DNA of 64,000 nt from Nitrosospira sp. Nsp11. GTDB lineage: Bacteria; Pseudomonadota; Gammaproteobacteria; Burkholderiales; Nitrosomonadaceae. Under the pieces are notes generated by a model. The model had not been told where the DNA came from. It ran no database searches and saw only the letters and a list, made by a program, of their open reading frames with translations. The stretch is from positions 1 through 64,000 of the forward strand of contig NZ_FRBV01000015.1 in the NCBI RefSeq assembly GCF_900142705.1, read 5' to 3'. The stretch's first letter is position 1. Each line of letters starts with the position of its first letter. The position numbers and the translations under genes were made by a program. Shown here in pieces: positions 6,994 through 15,192 of this stretch.

Positions 6994-7302
6994 CTTGAGA
7001 TGAGCTTCCAAGGCCTCGACTACGATGTCCTTCTCAGTGACCCGAGTGCCGGTTTCCCTGCTGCGGCTCATAGCCGCATCACGCAGCCGATCCGCCAGAT
7101 CTTCCGAGAAATTAAAAATTTTTTGTACTCGCCCACGGCGGCGGCGAGGCTCTTCTTCGACTTCAAGTGGGATTGCGGTAGTCACGACTGCAGACGCAGA
7201 TAACGGTTTTTCAGTCCTGTCGGCCTCTGCTCCTTCTAGGAAAGCGTCGGGGTCTTTGAGTCCCTTGAATTGCGCCGTGTTCGGCTTACTTTTCATTTTC
7301 AT
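6988..7302 (-). CDS. Small ribbon-helix-helix partition protein (ParB/ParG-type partner)
   Basis: 104 residues. The first two thirds are charged and probably flexible, with a Glu/Arg cluster (EEEPRRRRGRVQK). The C-terminal part (KIFNFSEDLADRLRDAAMSR...VTEKDIVVEALEAHL) has the length and pattern of a ribbon-helix-helix DNA-binding fold. The start overlaps the parA stop by four bases, so the two are translationally coupled. The likely job is to bind the AT palindromes as centromere and operator and to stimulate ParA. An N-terminal Arg in the flexible arm would act as an arginine finger, as in ParG; that is inference. Confidence 0.7.
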   Translation of the reverse strand: MKMKSKPNTAQFKGLKDPDAFLEGAEADRTEKPLSASAVVTTAIPLEVEEEPRRRRGRVQKIFNFSEDLADRLRDAAMSRSRETGTRVTEKDIVVEALEAHLKI

Positions 7303-7925
7303 ACCATGACTTCCTTGAAGAAGGCTTCCATCTCGGCGATAGCCGCTTGATCGCGGTTCAGTTCTTGAACACTCGCGCCTTCACCGATCGCACGCCGGAA
7401 CGCCACTCGTTCGCAAACTTGTGTAGGTAATACGATTAGCTGTTGCTCGGCCAGAAACTCCAGCATTTCAGCAGCATCTTTGGTGCGAGGATCGACACGT
7501 GTCAACAGCACACGCACGTCCAATTCAGGGTTGTAGTCCCGGGCCAGCTCGACGACTTCAAGTAAGTCGGTCATGGCGGCTGCATCCAGGTTGGATGCAC
7601 CAATTGGAATCACGGCACGCTGAGCCAACAGCAGCGCGGAGCGTAGCCCAACCGAATCACGACCACCAGCATCGACAACAACGTGCTCGAAGCCCTTGGC
7701 CAACTGTTTGCCTTCCGTCAGGATCGCCTTGCCTGCAAGACAGGTCGTTGTCGGTGAGGGTTCGTATTGCGACTCACGACGCCACGCAGCCCAGCTTGCC
7801 GCCGATGCCTGTGGGTCGCCGTCGATCAAGAGAGTTCTGCCCTGGCGAGTAAGCATTACTGCCAGGTGCACGGCGGTCGTGGTTTTGCCAACGCCGCCCT
7901 TGGTGTTCACGCATGCGAAAATCAT
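7299..7925 (-). CDS. parA: ParA-type partition ATPase (par locus 1)
   Basis: 208 residues, a short (type Ib) ParA. The deviant Walker A KGGVGKTTTAVHLA is at residues 9-22; the Walker B region includes LLIDGDPQASAASW and HVVVDAGGRDSV. There is no N-terminal DNA-binding extension, so autoregulation must come from the partner RHH protein. It is the first gene of the leftward parA-RHH-parC operon. Two large AT palindromes lie 60-180 bp upstream, where the promoter and centromere are expected. Its role is to segregate plasmid copies through an ATP-dependent nucleoid gradient. Confidence 0.93.
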   Translation of the reverse strand: MIFACVNTKGGVGKTTTAVHLAVMLTRQGRTLLIDGDPQASAASWAAWRRESQYEPSPTTTCLAGKAILTEGKQLAKGFEHVVVDAGGRDSVGLRSALLLAQRAVIPIGASNLDAAAMTDLLEVVELARDYNPELDVRVLLTRVDPRTKDAAEMLEFLAEQQLIVLPTQVCERVAFRRAIGEGASVQELNRDQAAIAEMEAFFKEVMV

Positions 7926-7984
7926 GAGTATCCCTATATATTTCTATCAATGTTATGGTCATCGACTGACGCTCAGCAATCTTT

Positions 7985-8014
7985 GGTAGGTATATATATA
8001 CATATATACCTACC
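7985..8014. repeat. AT palindrome 2 (13-bp perfect arms), candidate parS/operator
   Basis: GGTAGGTATATAT (7985-7997) is the exact complement of ATATATACCTACC (8002-8014), with ATAC between. It lies 60 bp upstream of parA and shares its core with palindrome 1. Confidence 0.7.
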
Positions 8015-8071
8015 TTGAAATAGTAACATCAAGCCCTGTCGAGATATGGACTAAAGCGGTAGTTTGAGCAT

Positions 8072-8107
8072 AAGTATGTATATATATACCTATATATATA
8101 CATACTT
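8072..8107. repeat. AT palindrome 3 (15-bp perfect arms), candidate parS/operator
   Basis: AAGTATGTATATATA (8072-8086) is the exact complement of TATATATACATACTT (8093-8107), with TACCTA between. The ATATACC half-site is reused in a different arrangement. It is the outermost of the two palindromes upstream of parA and sits just past the end of traF. Confidence 0.65.
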
Positions 8108-8161
8108 TTACATTCCTTCCCTAATCTGAAACGTGTTAGTGAGTGTTCTCCACAGCTTGAT

Positions 8162-8695
8162 TCACCAGGTTAAAACTGGCCGAATCACGCCCCGAATCTG
8201 CGACACATCCACTGGACCGAAATAGCGTCCGTCAAAAGACGTGGCGCTCACATCCGACATAAGCAGCATTTCCCTATTCCTCAACGTATAACCGCTTGCT
8301 GAATAGTGCGGCATCACTCTGCCGGCGCTATCTGCCTTCATTGCCTTGCTTGCGTCCAGGAGCTGCCCGTTCACCCTGACGCCCTCCCCTGTCATGTCGA
8401 TGCAATCATTGCCTGCCGCCAGCACCCGTTTCATCATGAAGCCGTAGTCGCCAGGACAAAATCCCGCTGAGATATACCCTCGATCCCTGGCCTCGTCGAA
8501 CAGGGACGAGACAGGCGGACAGAAAATCACGTAAGCCTCTTTTGTCACTGGCTCATCGGTTATCCAGTAAAGCCCGATTGGAATGCTGCGAGTGCTGTTG
8601 AATCGCCCCCCTGCGGTAAAACAGAGCATTCCGAGTACCAGAAAAACCGCGCCGCCAACTGCGCACCAGCGGCTAATCAACGCCAGCGTTTTCAA
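8162..8695 (-). CDS. traF: TraF conjugal signal peptidase / pilin cyclase
   Basis: 177 residues, the length of IncP TraF. An N-terminal hydrophobic segment (about 10-27) anchors it in the inner membrane. Ser37 in NSTRSIPIGLYW and Lys89 in MMKRV sit at the positions of the catalytic Ser/Lys pair known for RP4 TraF. In RP4 this enzyme trims and circularises the TrbC pilin. The start is a TTG one base after the traG stop, since no ATG occurs until residue 23. It is last in the leftward traI-traG-traF operon. Confidence 0.9.
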   Translation of the reverse strand: MKTLALISRWCAVGGAVFLVLGMLCFTAGGRFNSTRSIPIGLYWITDEPVTKEAYVIFCPPVSSLFDEARDRGYISAGFCPGDYGFMMKRVLAAGNDCIDMTGEGVRVNGQLLDASKAMKADSAGRVMPHYSASGYTLRNREMLLMSDVSATSFDGRYFGPVDVSQIRGVIRPVLTW

Positions 8696-8696
8696 G

Positions 8697-10559
8697 CTAT
8701 ATCAACCGGTCACTTTGGGCGGGCGCGGGAATCTCCGCGCGTGCCTGGAATATGGGCTCCTGAAAGTAAAGCGGCTGCTTGCCATAGATGGCCGGGAACC
8801 CAGCCGCATAGACGATCATATCGCCCGGTTTTTCAATAACATCCTGGCCGTCCTTGAAACTTTTGATTGGCCCTGGCATTCGCAAGCACTCATCCACTGT
8901 AAGCAGAGAGCGTTGTATCTCATGCATAGTCGTGATGCGGGAAGAATGCTTGCTACCTTTTGAAACCTGCTCCTTGGTGACGGTTGTTTCCCCGGCAAGT
9001 TTTGACAAATGTTCGGCGGTTTCCACGCGGTTAGGGGGAAAAGCAGTCTGGATATGGCAATTCGAGGTAATGGACTCATCCGGGCCATAGCCTGTGGACT
9101 CAGCTTTCAACTGACTGATATCTTGGCAAACCAAGTAACATTTGATACCGTAACCGGCAAGATATGCCAGCGATTCATGCAGGATTTCGAGTTTCCCCAT
9201 GCTCGGAAACTCGTCCAGCATAGCTAGCAGTCGGTGCTTGTAGTGGGCCTTGGGCCGTCCACTTTCAAAATGCATCTTGCCGGCCAGCAAGCGCACAATC
9301 ATGTTCATCATAATTCGCACAAGCGGTCGTAAGCGGGATTTGTCATCGGGGCTGGTTACGATATAGAGGCTGACCGGATTATCATGGTGCATCAAGTCCC
9401 TGATACGAAAATGCGAATCGCTGATATTTTCTCGAACTACCGGATCTCGGTACAATGACAGATAGGACTTGACTGTGGATAGAACCGAACCTCGTTCGTC
9501 TACTGGCCGATCAATCATGTCCCGGCCCCCAGAAGCAATCAGGCGGTAGTTAATTCCACGATCTGGTTTGGTCTGGTTCATTTCCAGCCATAGTTCTTTA
9601 ACGCCTCGATCTGGATTGCTAAAAAGCATGTCGATATCGTATAAGGACGGCACAGCGGAAAGCTTGGCGCGCGCCTCATACAGAGCATGCAGGATTACGC
9701 CCACTAGCAAAGCCTGACCAGATTTTTGCCAATGAGTCTCCAAACCCTTTCCGTCTGGATCAACAATTAGAGTGGCCAAGTTCTGTACATCGCCGACTTC
9801 GTGCTCCGTCCCAAGCCGGATTTCCTCCAATGGATTCCAGTGCACGCCGCCGCTGGGTGCGGCCGGCTCGAACCGCAGCACCTTGTTATTGGCTTGCCGT
9901 TGACGCCAACCGGAGGTTAGCGCCCAAAGCTCTCCCTTCAGATCCGTAATCACCGCACTGTCCGGCCAGGAAAGCAGGGTAGGCACAATTAACCCGACCC
10001 CCTTGCCCGAACGAGTGGGCGCGTAGCACAGAACATGCTCCGGCCCATTGTGGCGCAAGTAGTACGTGCGGCCTTTTTTATCCTCCCAGGCGCCCACGTA
10101 AACGCCAGCGGATAAAGGAGCGGGCTTGCCTAGTATTCTCTGGAACAAAGAAATTCTCGTCGGCATCAACCCCGCTGCTTCAATATCTTTTCGATCGGCC
10201 CAACGCGCTGAACCGTGGGGAAAAAGATTGTTTTTCGCGGACTGCGCCATTGTGTTCTTGATGCCCAGCAGACAAAGCAATCCTGCTGCTGTCGTCATAA
10301 CGCCCACGTTGCCTGCGTTCAAAAATTGATCTGGATAGTAGGAGCCCCATTTACCAAGCCATTGAAGAATCGTCCAGGGAGGATAAACAAAACCGATATG
10401 CCAACCCAAGGAGGCGTGATATTCGAAGGTGTATGCAAAATATTGGGTGGCAGCGGATAAACCTGCCAGCATCACGCATACGCCCAGTATCGGAATCAAC
10501 GTGGAGCGATGTGCCCGTGGCGCGCCCCGAGTTTGGGGTCCGAAAGCATTGGGTTTCAT
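8697..10559 (-). CDS. traG: TraG/VirD4 type IV coupling protein
   Basis: 620 residues. Two N-terminal membrane segments (about 20-42 and 85-102) precede the cytoplasmic ATPase. Walker A is PTRSGKGVG (about 181-189) and Walker B is LLAMLDEFPSMGK, followed by CYLVCQDISQLKA. The protein links the TraI relaxosome to the Trb channel and pumps DNA. Its ATG overlaps the traI stop by four bases, which implies translational coupling. Length and motifs match IncP TraG closely; nothing is missing. Confidence 0.96.
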   Translation of the reverse strand: MKPNAFGPQTRGAPRAHRSTLIPILGVCVMLAGLSAATQYFAYTFEYHASLGWHIGFVYPPWTILQWLGKWGSYYPDQFLNAGNVGVMTTAAGLLCLLGIKNTMAQSAKNNLFPHGSARWADRKDIEAAGLMPTRISLFQRILGKPAPLSAGVYVGAWEDKKGRTYYLRHNGPEHVLCYAPTRSGKGVGLIVPTLLSWPDSAVITDLKGELWALTSGWRQRQANNKVLRFEPAAPSGGVHWNPLEEIRLGTEHEVGDVQNLATLIVDPDGKGLETHWQKSGQALLVGVILHALYEARAKLSAVPSLYDIDMLFSNPDRGVKELWLEMNQTKPDRGINYRLIASGGRDMIDRPVDERGSVLSTVKSYLSLYRDPVVRENISDSHFRIRDLMHHDNPVSLYIVTSPDDKSRLRPLVRIMMNMIVRLLAGKMHFESGRPKAHYKHRLLAMLDEFPSMGKLEILHESLAYLAGYGIKCYLVCQDISQLKAESTGYGPDESITSNCHIQTAFPPNRVETAEHLSKLAGETTVTKEQVSKGSKHSSRITTMHEIQRSLLTVDECLRMPGPIKSFKDGQDVIEKPGDMIVYAAGFPAIYGKQPLYFQEPIFQARAEIPAPAQSDRLI

Positions 10560-12706
10560 AAACTAAGCCCTGTTTTTTGAACGCTTCCATCGGAATCGAA
10601 ATTCACTTGATCTCCTATCTTCAAGTACTTTGCATGCTTTAAGGTTTCTGTGTTGACGGGGAGTACGATTATTTCCGATTCCTCCTGTTTCAGAAGCACC
10701 AGCGGCTTACCGTCTTTCTCGCGCCATCCGGCGTACTCTGCTTGCCCGCTCTCCCCGGTCCAAAGGGTGTGCCGGGGGATATCCTTAATAAGGGTCCTTT
10801 TTTTCTCTCGTTCTGCAATGTACTGGCGGGCGGCCGCCTCGCCAGGATTTGGCATCATTCTTCCTGATTCAGATATTTCCCGTCGCAAGCCATTAACTGC
10901 CTGGGCTGACTGCTGCTCCACGTTACCAAATACATTACCCGGCAGTAGCAGCTTACTTCCGAAGGCGTTACGAACCAGACCGAGTTCACGCAAGTCTCGC
11001 AGGCGGTTCTTTGCCTGGGGCGGCGGTCGGGTTCCAACTCTTGCAACGTTGGACTTTCGTGGTTCTCCATATACGCGTTGTTCAATTCGGCTTCTTCTAC
11101 CAAGTCTGTGAAATCCCCCTGCAAATCGATTCCGGTGGTCTGATTCATGTTTTTTCTCCTGGGTCTTCAATTCGGATACTAGAGATTTGCGCCGCTGTTC
11201 CAAAGCCGGATTCTCGAACGTCACCGGCAGTTTTTCGGATGCGGCAAGCTGTACGACCCGTTCCTTGAAATCGGCCGTGCCATTCACCTTGACCGTCGGC
11301 CCGAAACGGCGCATGGCAAGATTCAGGGAAAGCGCCAGCGCTTGCTGCGTAATGACTTTCGATACCTTGATTTGGTGACCCTCGTCCCTTACCGCTGATG
11401 CGCCCGCCCGATAGATGATTGTCCCGCGTTTGGTGATGCTGTCGGGCTTCAAGCCTACTACCGGTTTCCCGCCATCGCCGGTTCTGTCGGTAAAGCCGTT
11501 GTTGTTGGCAAGGCTGTGGTTGCCTGCGCGGGCGCGCAATGCGCTCAATGCCTGCACATCCCCCTCTACCGCCCTTTTTTGCAGCCAATCGAGCCAGCTC
11601 GACCGCTGGCTGCCAGCCCTTATCACCTTGGACTCGGCGCGGTACTGCTGATTGACGGTCTGTATTTTGTCCCTGAGGGATTTACTGGTGAGTTGGTAGA
11701 GCACCTTTCTGTTGAGTACGCCTTGCGTAAACTGTTTGATCGCGGTGCGTTTTTGCCGCGCCTCGCTTTTGGCTGCCTCTATGAGCGCGTTTTTTTTGTC
11801 TCTCGCCTCCCCTATTCTCTGGGATTTCAACCCGGCAACCCGGCTTTGAGCCAGCTTGTAATCCTCATAGAGCACCGTTGTGTCCTGCCTGGATGCCATT
11901 GGCTTCGGCTGGTAGGCTTTTTCAGGCTGGCGGTTGATCGTTGAGGATTGCACGAAGGCGCCAAACTTCTTTTCTAGCTGCGGCCTTGACAGGTCGCGAG
12001 CAACGGAACTTGGCTTGACTTCCCGTTCGCCGTCCGTGATAACGAATCCATTGCCTTTTTCGTTAATCCCAAGCCCGTTGTGCTGTAGCGCCTCGTGAAA
12101 TTCTTGCCAACTCCCGGCGGCCCGGATCTCGGCAAGGCACTCTCGCCTGATCCATCCCAGCAAGCTCTCGACACCGCCTGCCGACTCCATGCTCAGCGCC
12201 AGGCTTTGTTTCCCTCGGTTGACGGCTTGATGATTATCCCGGGCCAGTCCGTATTCGACTTCCAGGCTTTCGCAAATCGTTCCAAGAACTTTGTGGTCGC
12301 AATACGGGTTATGGATCGTTAAGCGGTGTGGATGAATCTTGTTGATGGCGATGTGCATGTGCAAATGGTCTGTATCGGTATGCACGGCGCTTATCCGTTG
12401 ATGTTCGGCAAAACCTATTGACGCGCACACTTTCGATTCGATTTCTCTCAGGGTGTCGTTTGTCGGCCTCTCGCCTGCCGGAAATGAAATTATCAGGTGG
12501 TAGGTTTTATCCGATCCGGCGCGCGTGTTCCGTTGCTGAACCGCCATTATTTCTTTGGCGGCCACGATATATTCCGGCTGATAACAATTGGTGACGGTAA
12601 TTTGCTCAACACGCTCGTGTTTGTTCTGTGAGTTTGCGATGTACTGGACCAGCTCGCCAAAATTGCTTCTTTTGGCGACTCGCATTGAAATTTGCTTGGC
12701 GATCAT
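10556..12706 (-). CDS. traI: TraI relaxase of the IncP (MOBP) family
   Basis: 716 residues. The N-terminus begins MIAKQISMRVAKRSNFGELV as in RP4 TraI. The known catalytic residues of RP4 TraI occur at the same numbers: Tyr22 (attacks the nic phosphate), Ser74 in LIISF, and His116/His118 in DHLHMHIAINKIHP. Around 165-260 the VESLLGWIRREC and INEKGNGFVI blocks continue the relaxase core. The C-terminal half (about 300-716) is more divergent and ends with a domain containing HTLWTGESGQAEYAGW. TraI nicks oriT on the transferred strand and stays bound to its 5' end. The gene lies directly left of traJ and oriT. Confidence 0.96.
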   Translation of the reverse strand: MIAKQISMRVAKRSNFGELVQYIANSQNKHERVEQITVTNCYQPEYIVAAKEIMAVQQRNTRAGSDKTYHLIISFPAGERPTNDTLREIESKVCASIGFAEHQRISAVHTDTDHLHMHIAINKIHPHRLTIHNPYCDHKVLGTICESLEVEYGLARDNHQAVNRGKQSLALSMESAGGVESLLGWIRRECLAEIRAAGSWQEFHEALQHNGLGINEKGNGFVITDGEREVKPSSVARDLSRPQLEKKFGAFVQSSTINRQPEKAYQPKPMASRQDTTVLYEDYKLAQSRVAGLKSQRIGEARDKKNALIEAAKSEARQKRTAIKQFTQGVLNRKVLYQLTSKSLRDKIQTVNQQYRAESKVIRAGSQRSSWLDWLQKRAVEGDVQALSALRARAGNHSLANNNGFTDRTGDGGKPVVGLKPDSITKRGTIIYRAGASAVRDEGHQIKVSKVITQQALALSLNLAMRRFGPTVKVNGTADFKERVVQLAASEKLPVTFENPALEQRRKSLVSELKTQEKKHESDHRNRFAGGFHRLGRRSRIEQRVYGEPRKSNVARVGTRPPPQAKNRLRDLRELGLVRNAFGSKLLLPGNVFGNVEQQSAQAVNGLRREISESGRMMPNPGEAAARQYIAEREKKRTLIKDIPRHTLWTGESGQAEYAGWREKDGKPLVLLKQEESEIIVLPVNTETLKHAKYLKIGDQVNFDSDGSVQKTGLSL

Positions 12707-12734
12707 AGGTTTTGAAAGTGACCGTTTGAAAGAT

Positions 12735-13103
12735 TCAAGGAACGATCATGCCGATGATCTTCCGCAGCTCGTCTTGATTGCGTCCGATCTTGGCCAGCAC
12801 GTGCAAAACGATTGCACGAACCCGCACTGGGCCAAATTTCATGATGCGCTCATCATTCGTCAGCCAAAGCTTCAGCAATCCACCCAAGCGGCCCAGGTCT
12901 GCATTTACTCTCGCCAAGTCGTCCACGCTTTGGTAATCCAGGATGCCCTGGATCTCGTAGCCGAGTCCCAGGGCGCGTAAATAAGCCGCCACCGACATGC
13001 CGGCTGCGTCGGCCTGGCGCTTGATCTGTTCTTTTTCTTCTGAAAGGCAATACACCTTCAAAGGCGTACAGCCTTTCCGCGTTTCCTTAACATGATTATT
13101 CAT
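12735..13103 (-). CDS. traJ: TraJ relaxosome oriT-recognition protein
   Basis: 122 residues, the same size as RP4 TraJ (123). TRKGCTPLKVYCLSEEK leads into a ribbon-helix-helix-like N-terminal domain, followed by AAGMSVAAYLRALGLGYEI and the highly conserved DLGRLGGLLKLWLTND. TraJ binds the inverted repeat beside nic and recruits TraI. It is the first gene of the leftward relaxase operon, with the oriT immediately upstream. Confidence 0.94.
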   Translation of the reverse strand: MNNHVKETRKGCTPLKVYCLSEEKEQIKRQADAAGMSVAAYLRALGLGYEIQGILDYQSVDDLARVNADLGRLGGLLKLWLTNDERIMKFGPVRVRAIVLHVLAKIGRNQDELRKIIGMIVP

Positions 13104-13170
13104 GTTTTCTCTAATTGATGGCGGTAGCCATCTGCCTCGCAGAGCAGGATTCCGTTGAGCACATAGTGCG

Positions 13171-13245
13171 AATAGGCAAGTTGTGAAGAGGAATACCCGC
13201 TCGCGGGTAGGCCTACTTCACATATCCTGCCCGGACTTTCTTCGA
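13171..13245 (+). other. oriT: IncP-type origin of transfer (oriT) with nic site
   Basis: The stretch contains the RP4-like series: GAATAGGCAAG, TGAAGAGGAATACCCGC, the inverted repeat TACCCGC/GCGGGTA, then GGCCTACTTCAC and the nic region CATATCCTGCCCGG. By analogy with RP4, cleavage is expected between G13229 and C13230 on the given strand. The outer arms GTGAAG and CTTCAC form the TraJ-binding inverted repeat. It lies between divergent traJ and traK, exactly as in IncP-1. Confidence 0.93.
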
Positions 13246-13337
13246 TAAAGTATGCAACTTAACAGATAATATGTTGTTGTGCAAACGATATAATATGTAT
13301 ATATTCTTCAATAACAATATTTTCCATAACAACGTTT

Positions 13338-13688
13338 ATGCCAAAAAACTTATCTGAAAGGATCATGGCGAGATCCAGGAAAAAGAAAGCTACGCGCCGT
13401 GCCAGGAGTTATGCGGCTTTTCTCTCGCAACGTGAGCAAATAAAACACTCACTGGCCGAGGGTTGGTCTGTAATGCATATATGGCAAACGTTATATACGG
13501 AAAGGAGAATCACAGTTTGTTACGTGACGTTTAATCGGCAGGTTCACCGTTGGATACGAAACCGAAGTAGCACAACGGAACAGGCTGCATTACTGAAATC
13601 CGCATCTACCCAAGTCACCAAACTAGCGCCCACCGTTACAGGCGGCTTTAATTTCGATTCAACCCCCAAACAGGAGGATTTACTTTAA
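13338..13688 (+). CDS. traK: TraK oriT-binding relaxosome accessory protein
   Basis: 116 residues, a little shorter than RP4 TraK (134). The basic N-terminus (ARSRKKKATRRARSYAAFL) and the closing FNFDSTPKQEDLL match the RP4 pattern (FxFNPTPxxxDLL). TraK wraps the oriT leading side and helps TraI reach nic. The ATG at 13338 aligns with the RP4 start; the ATG at 13365 has a better ribosome site (GAAAGG) and is an alternative. It is divergent from traJ and first in the traKLM operon. Confidence 0.88.
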   Translation: MPKNLSERIMARSRKKKATRRARSYAAFLSQREQIKHSLAEGWSVMHIWQTLYTERRITVCYVTFNRQVHRWIRNRSSTTEQAALLKSASTQVTKLAPTVTGGFNFDSTPKQEDLL

Positions 13689-14419
13689 TGTCCAGCATAC
13701 ATATGGTTTTGCAGGGAAAAGGCGGGGTGGGCAAGTCATTCGCTGCCGCACTGCTTACTCAGTACATGATGCTCAAGGGGCGCAACCCGCTTTGCATCGA
13801 TACCGATCCAATTAATGCGACGTTCCACGGTTACAAGGCGTTGAAGGCGCAGCGACTGCAGATCATGGATGGAGACGAAATCAATCCTCGCAATTTCGAT
13901 GCCTTGATAGAACTGATTGCGCCTTCACAAGAGGACGTCATCATCGACAACGGCGCAAGCTCCTTTGTGCCGCTAGCACACTACCTCTTGAGTAATCACG
14001 TGCCCGCGCTGCTACAGGAAATGGGGCATGAGTTGGTGGTGCACACACTTGTGACGGGCGGGCAGGCCCTGCTTGATACTTTGAGTGGCTTTGCCCAGCT
14101 CGTCACACAATTTCCGGACGGGAGTACCCGTTTTGTAGTCTGGTTGAATCCCTTTTGGGGCCAGATCGAGCATGAGGGAAAGGGTTTTACCGAGCTCAAG
14201 GCTTACAAGGACAACAAACATCGCGTATCGTCCATCGTTCAGATTCCGCCGCTGAAGGAGCAAACTTATGGCCGCGATTTAAGCGACATGCTTCAGAAAA
14301 AACTGACTTTTGATGAAGCGCTGGCCATGAGTTCTCTGTCGATTATGACCCGTCAGCGGTTGAAAATCGTGCGGGACAATCTGTTCAACCGTCTTGATCA
14401 GTCGGCGGTGCTTGCATGA
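13688..14419 (+). CDS. traL: TraL, ParA-like ATPase of the IncP Tra1 core
   Basis: 243 residues with an N-terminal P-loop QGKGGVGKSFAAALLTQY and a Walker B-type region VIIDNGASSFVPLAHYLL. Long blocks such as PALLQEMGHELVVHT and TGGQALLDTLSGFAQL are near-identical in pattern to RP4 TraL. Its ATG shares a base with the traK stop. TraL is accessory to transfer; its molecular role is not firmly known. Confidence 0.93.
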   Translation: MSSIHMVLQGKGGVGKSFAAALLTQYMMLKGRNPLCIDTDPINATFHGYKALKAQRLQIMDGDEINPRNFDALIELIAPSQEDVIIDNGASSFVPLAHYLLSNHVPALLQEMGHELVVHTLVTGGQALLDTLSGFAQLVTQFPDGSTRFVVWLNPFWGQIEHEGKGFTELKAYKDNKHRVSSIVQIPPLKEQTYGRDLSDMLQKKLTFDEALAMSSLSIMTRQRLKIVRDNLFNRLDQSAVLA

Positions 14420-14820
14420 ACCAAGGCGAAGATTCCGTGCTTCAAATAATTGAAGAGGTTGCAAGCAAGCATGGAATCGCCTTGGACCCGAACGATCCCA
14501 TTCTGATGGTGTATACGATCAATCAGCATCTGATGCGATCAGGCGCGCGTATTCAGCAAGCAATGTTGAAAGAGTGCCAAAAGGACATTGAAGAGCACAT
14601 GGGGCTTTGGAAGGCCCAAGGGGATCAGGCCATGCGGTCAACGCTTGATGCCACGCGCGAGATTATAACTGCCTCAGTGCGCGTGGAGACCGAAATGGCA
14701 CTGAAAGCATTAACGCTGGATCTAAACAAACATCAGCGCAGCGCCAATCTTAATCTCTTTGCATCCATGCTGACGCTTGCTGCTTCGGCCATCGTGCTAT
14801 GGACGGCACTTTCTCACTAG
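14416..14820 (+). CDS. traM: TraM conjugal transfer protein
   Basis: 134 residues, start overlapping the traL stop by four bases. It opens with a soluble helical region (DPNDPILMVYTINQHLM, a conserved TraM stretch), continues as a likely coiled coil, and ends in a hydrophobic C-terminal helix (about 112-131) that would anchor it in the inner membrane. It is last in the traKLM operon and convergent with the next gene. The order and pattern match IncP Tra1. Confidence 0.88.
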   Translation: MNQGEDSVLQIIEEVASKHGIALDPNDPILMVYTINQHLMRSGARIQQAMLKECQKDIEEHMGLWKAQGDQAMRSTLDATREIITASVRVETEMALKALTLDLNKHQRSANLNLFASMLTLAASAIVLWTALSH

Positions 14821-14828
14821 AGGTCGCG

Positions 14829-15176
14829 CTATCGCGTCATGCCACGACTCAGCGAAACCGTAGCCGTATTCACCTGGGCTCGGTTCTGGGCATCGTAGGA
14901 GATGCTTTTAAGCGCGCCAATTTCAGGTGCGGTGTCAAAATCTGAACGAGAATGCCGCACCACCTCTTCGCCCTGCTGTTGGTAAACATATTCTTTATCC
15001 GTGTGAATAATCATGCCCGCATATTTCTGCGCCTTATCCACTGGATCGGCCAGGTACAGGTCGTAAAGGCCAGGCTTCAGGTTACCAGCCCTTTCGACCT
15101 TGGTCACTTCCCACTGCCCTTTCTTTTCAGTTTCTAGAAGGCGTTGACCATTCATGACAAGTACCCGCTGTTTCAT
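14829..15176 (-). CDS. KfrB-domain protein
   Basis: 115 residues. The pattern RVLVMNGQRLLETEKKGQW, AGNLKPGLYDLYLA, YAGMIIHTDKEYVYQQ and the closing SISYDAQNRAQVNT matches the KfrB/TraO-type domain that is duplicated in IncP plasmids. In RP4 KfrB takes part in a KfrA-KfrB-KfrC assembly linked to plasmid stability. Here it is alone, leftward, 16 bp downstream of korB in the same direction and convergent with traM. Its activity is unknown. Confidence 0.75.
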   Translation of the reverse strand: MKQRVLVMNGQRLLETEKKGQWEVTKVERAGNLKPGLYDLYLADPVDKAQKYAGMIIHTDKEYVYQQQGEEVVRHSRSDFDTAPEIGALKSISYDAQNRAQVNTATVSLSRGMTR

Positions 15177-15192
15177 TAAGACTTTCCTTTCT

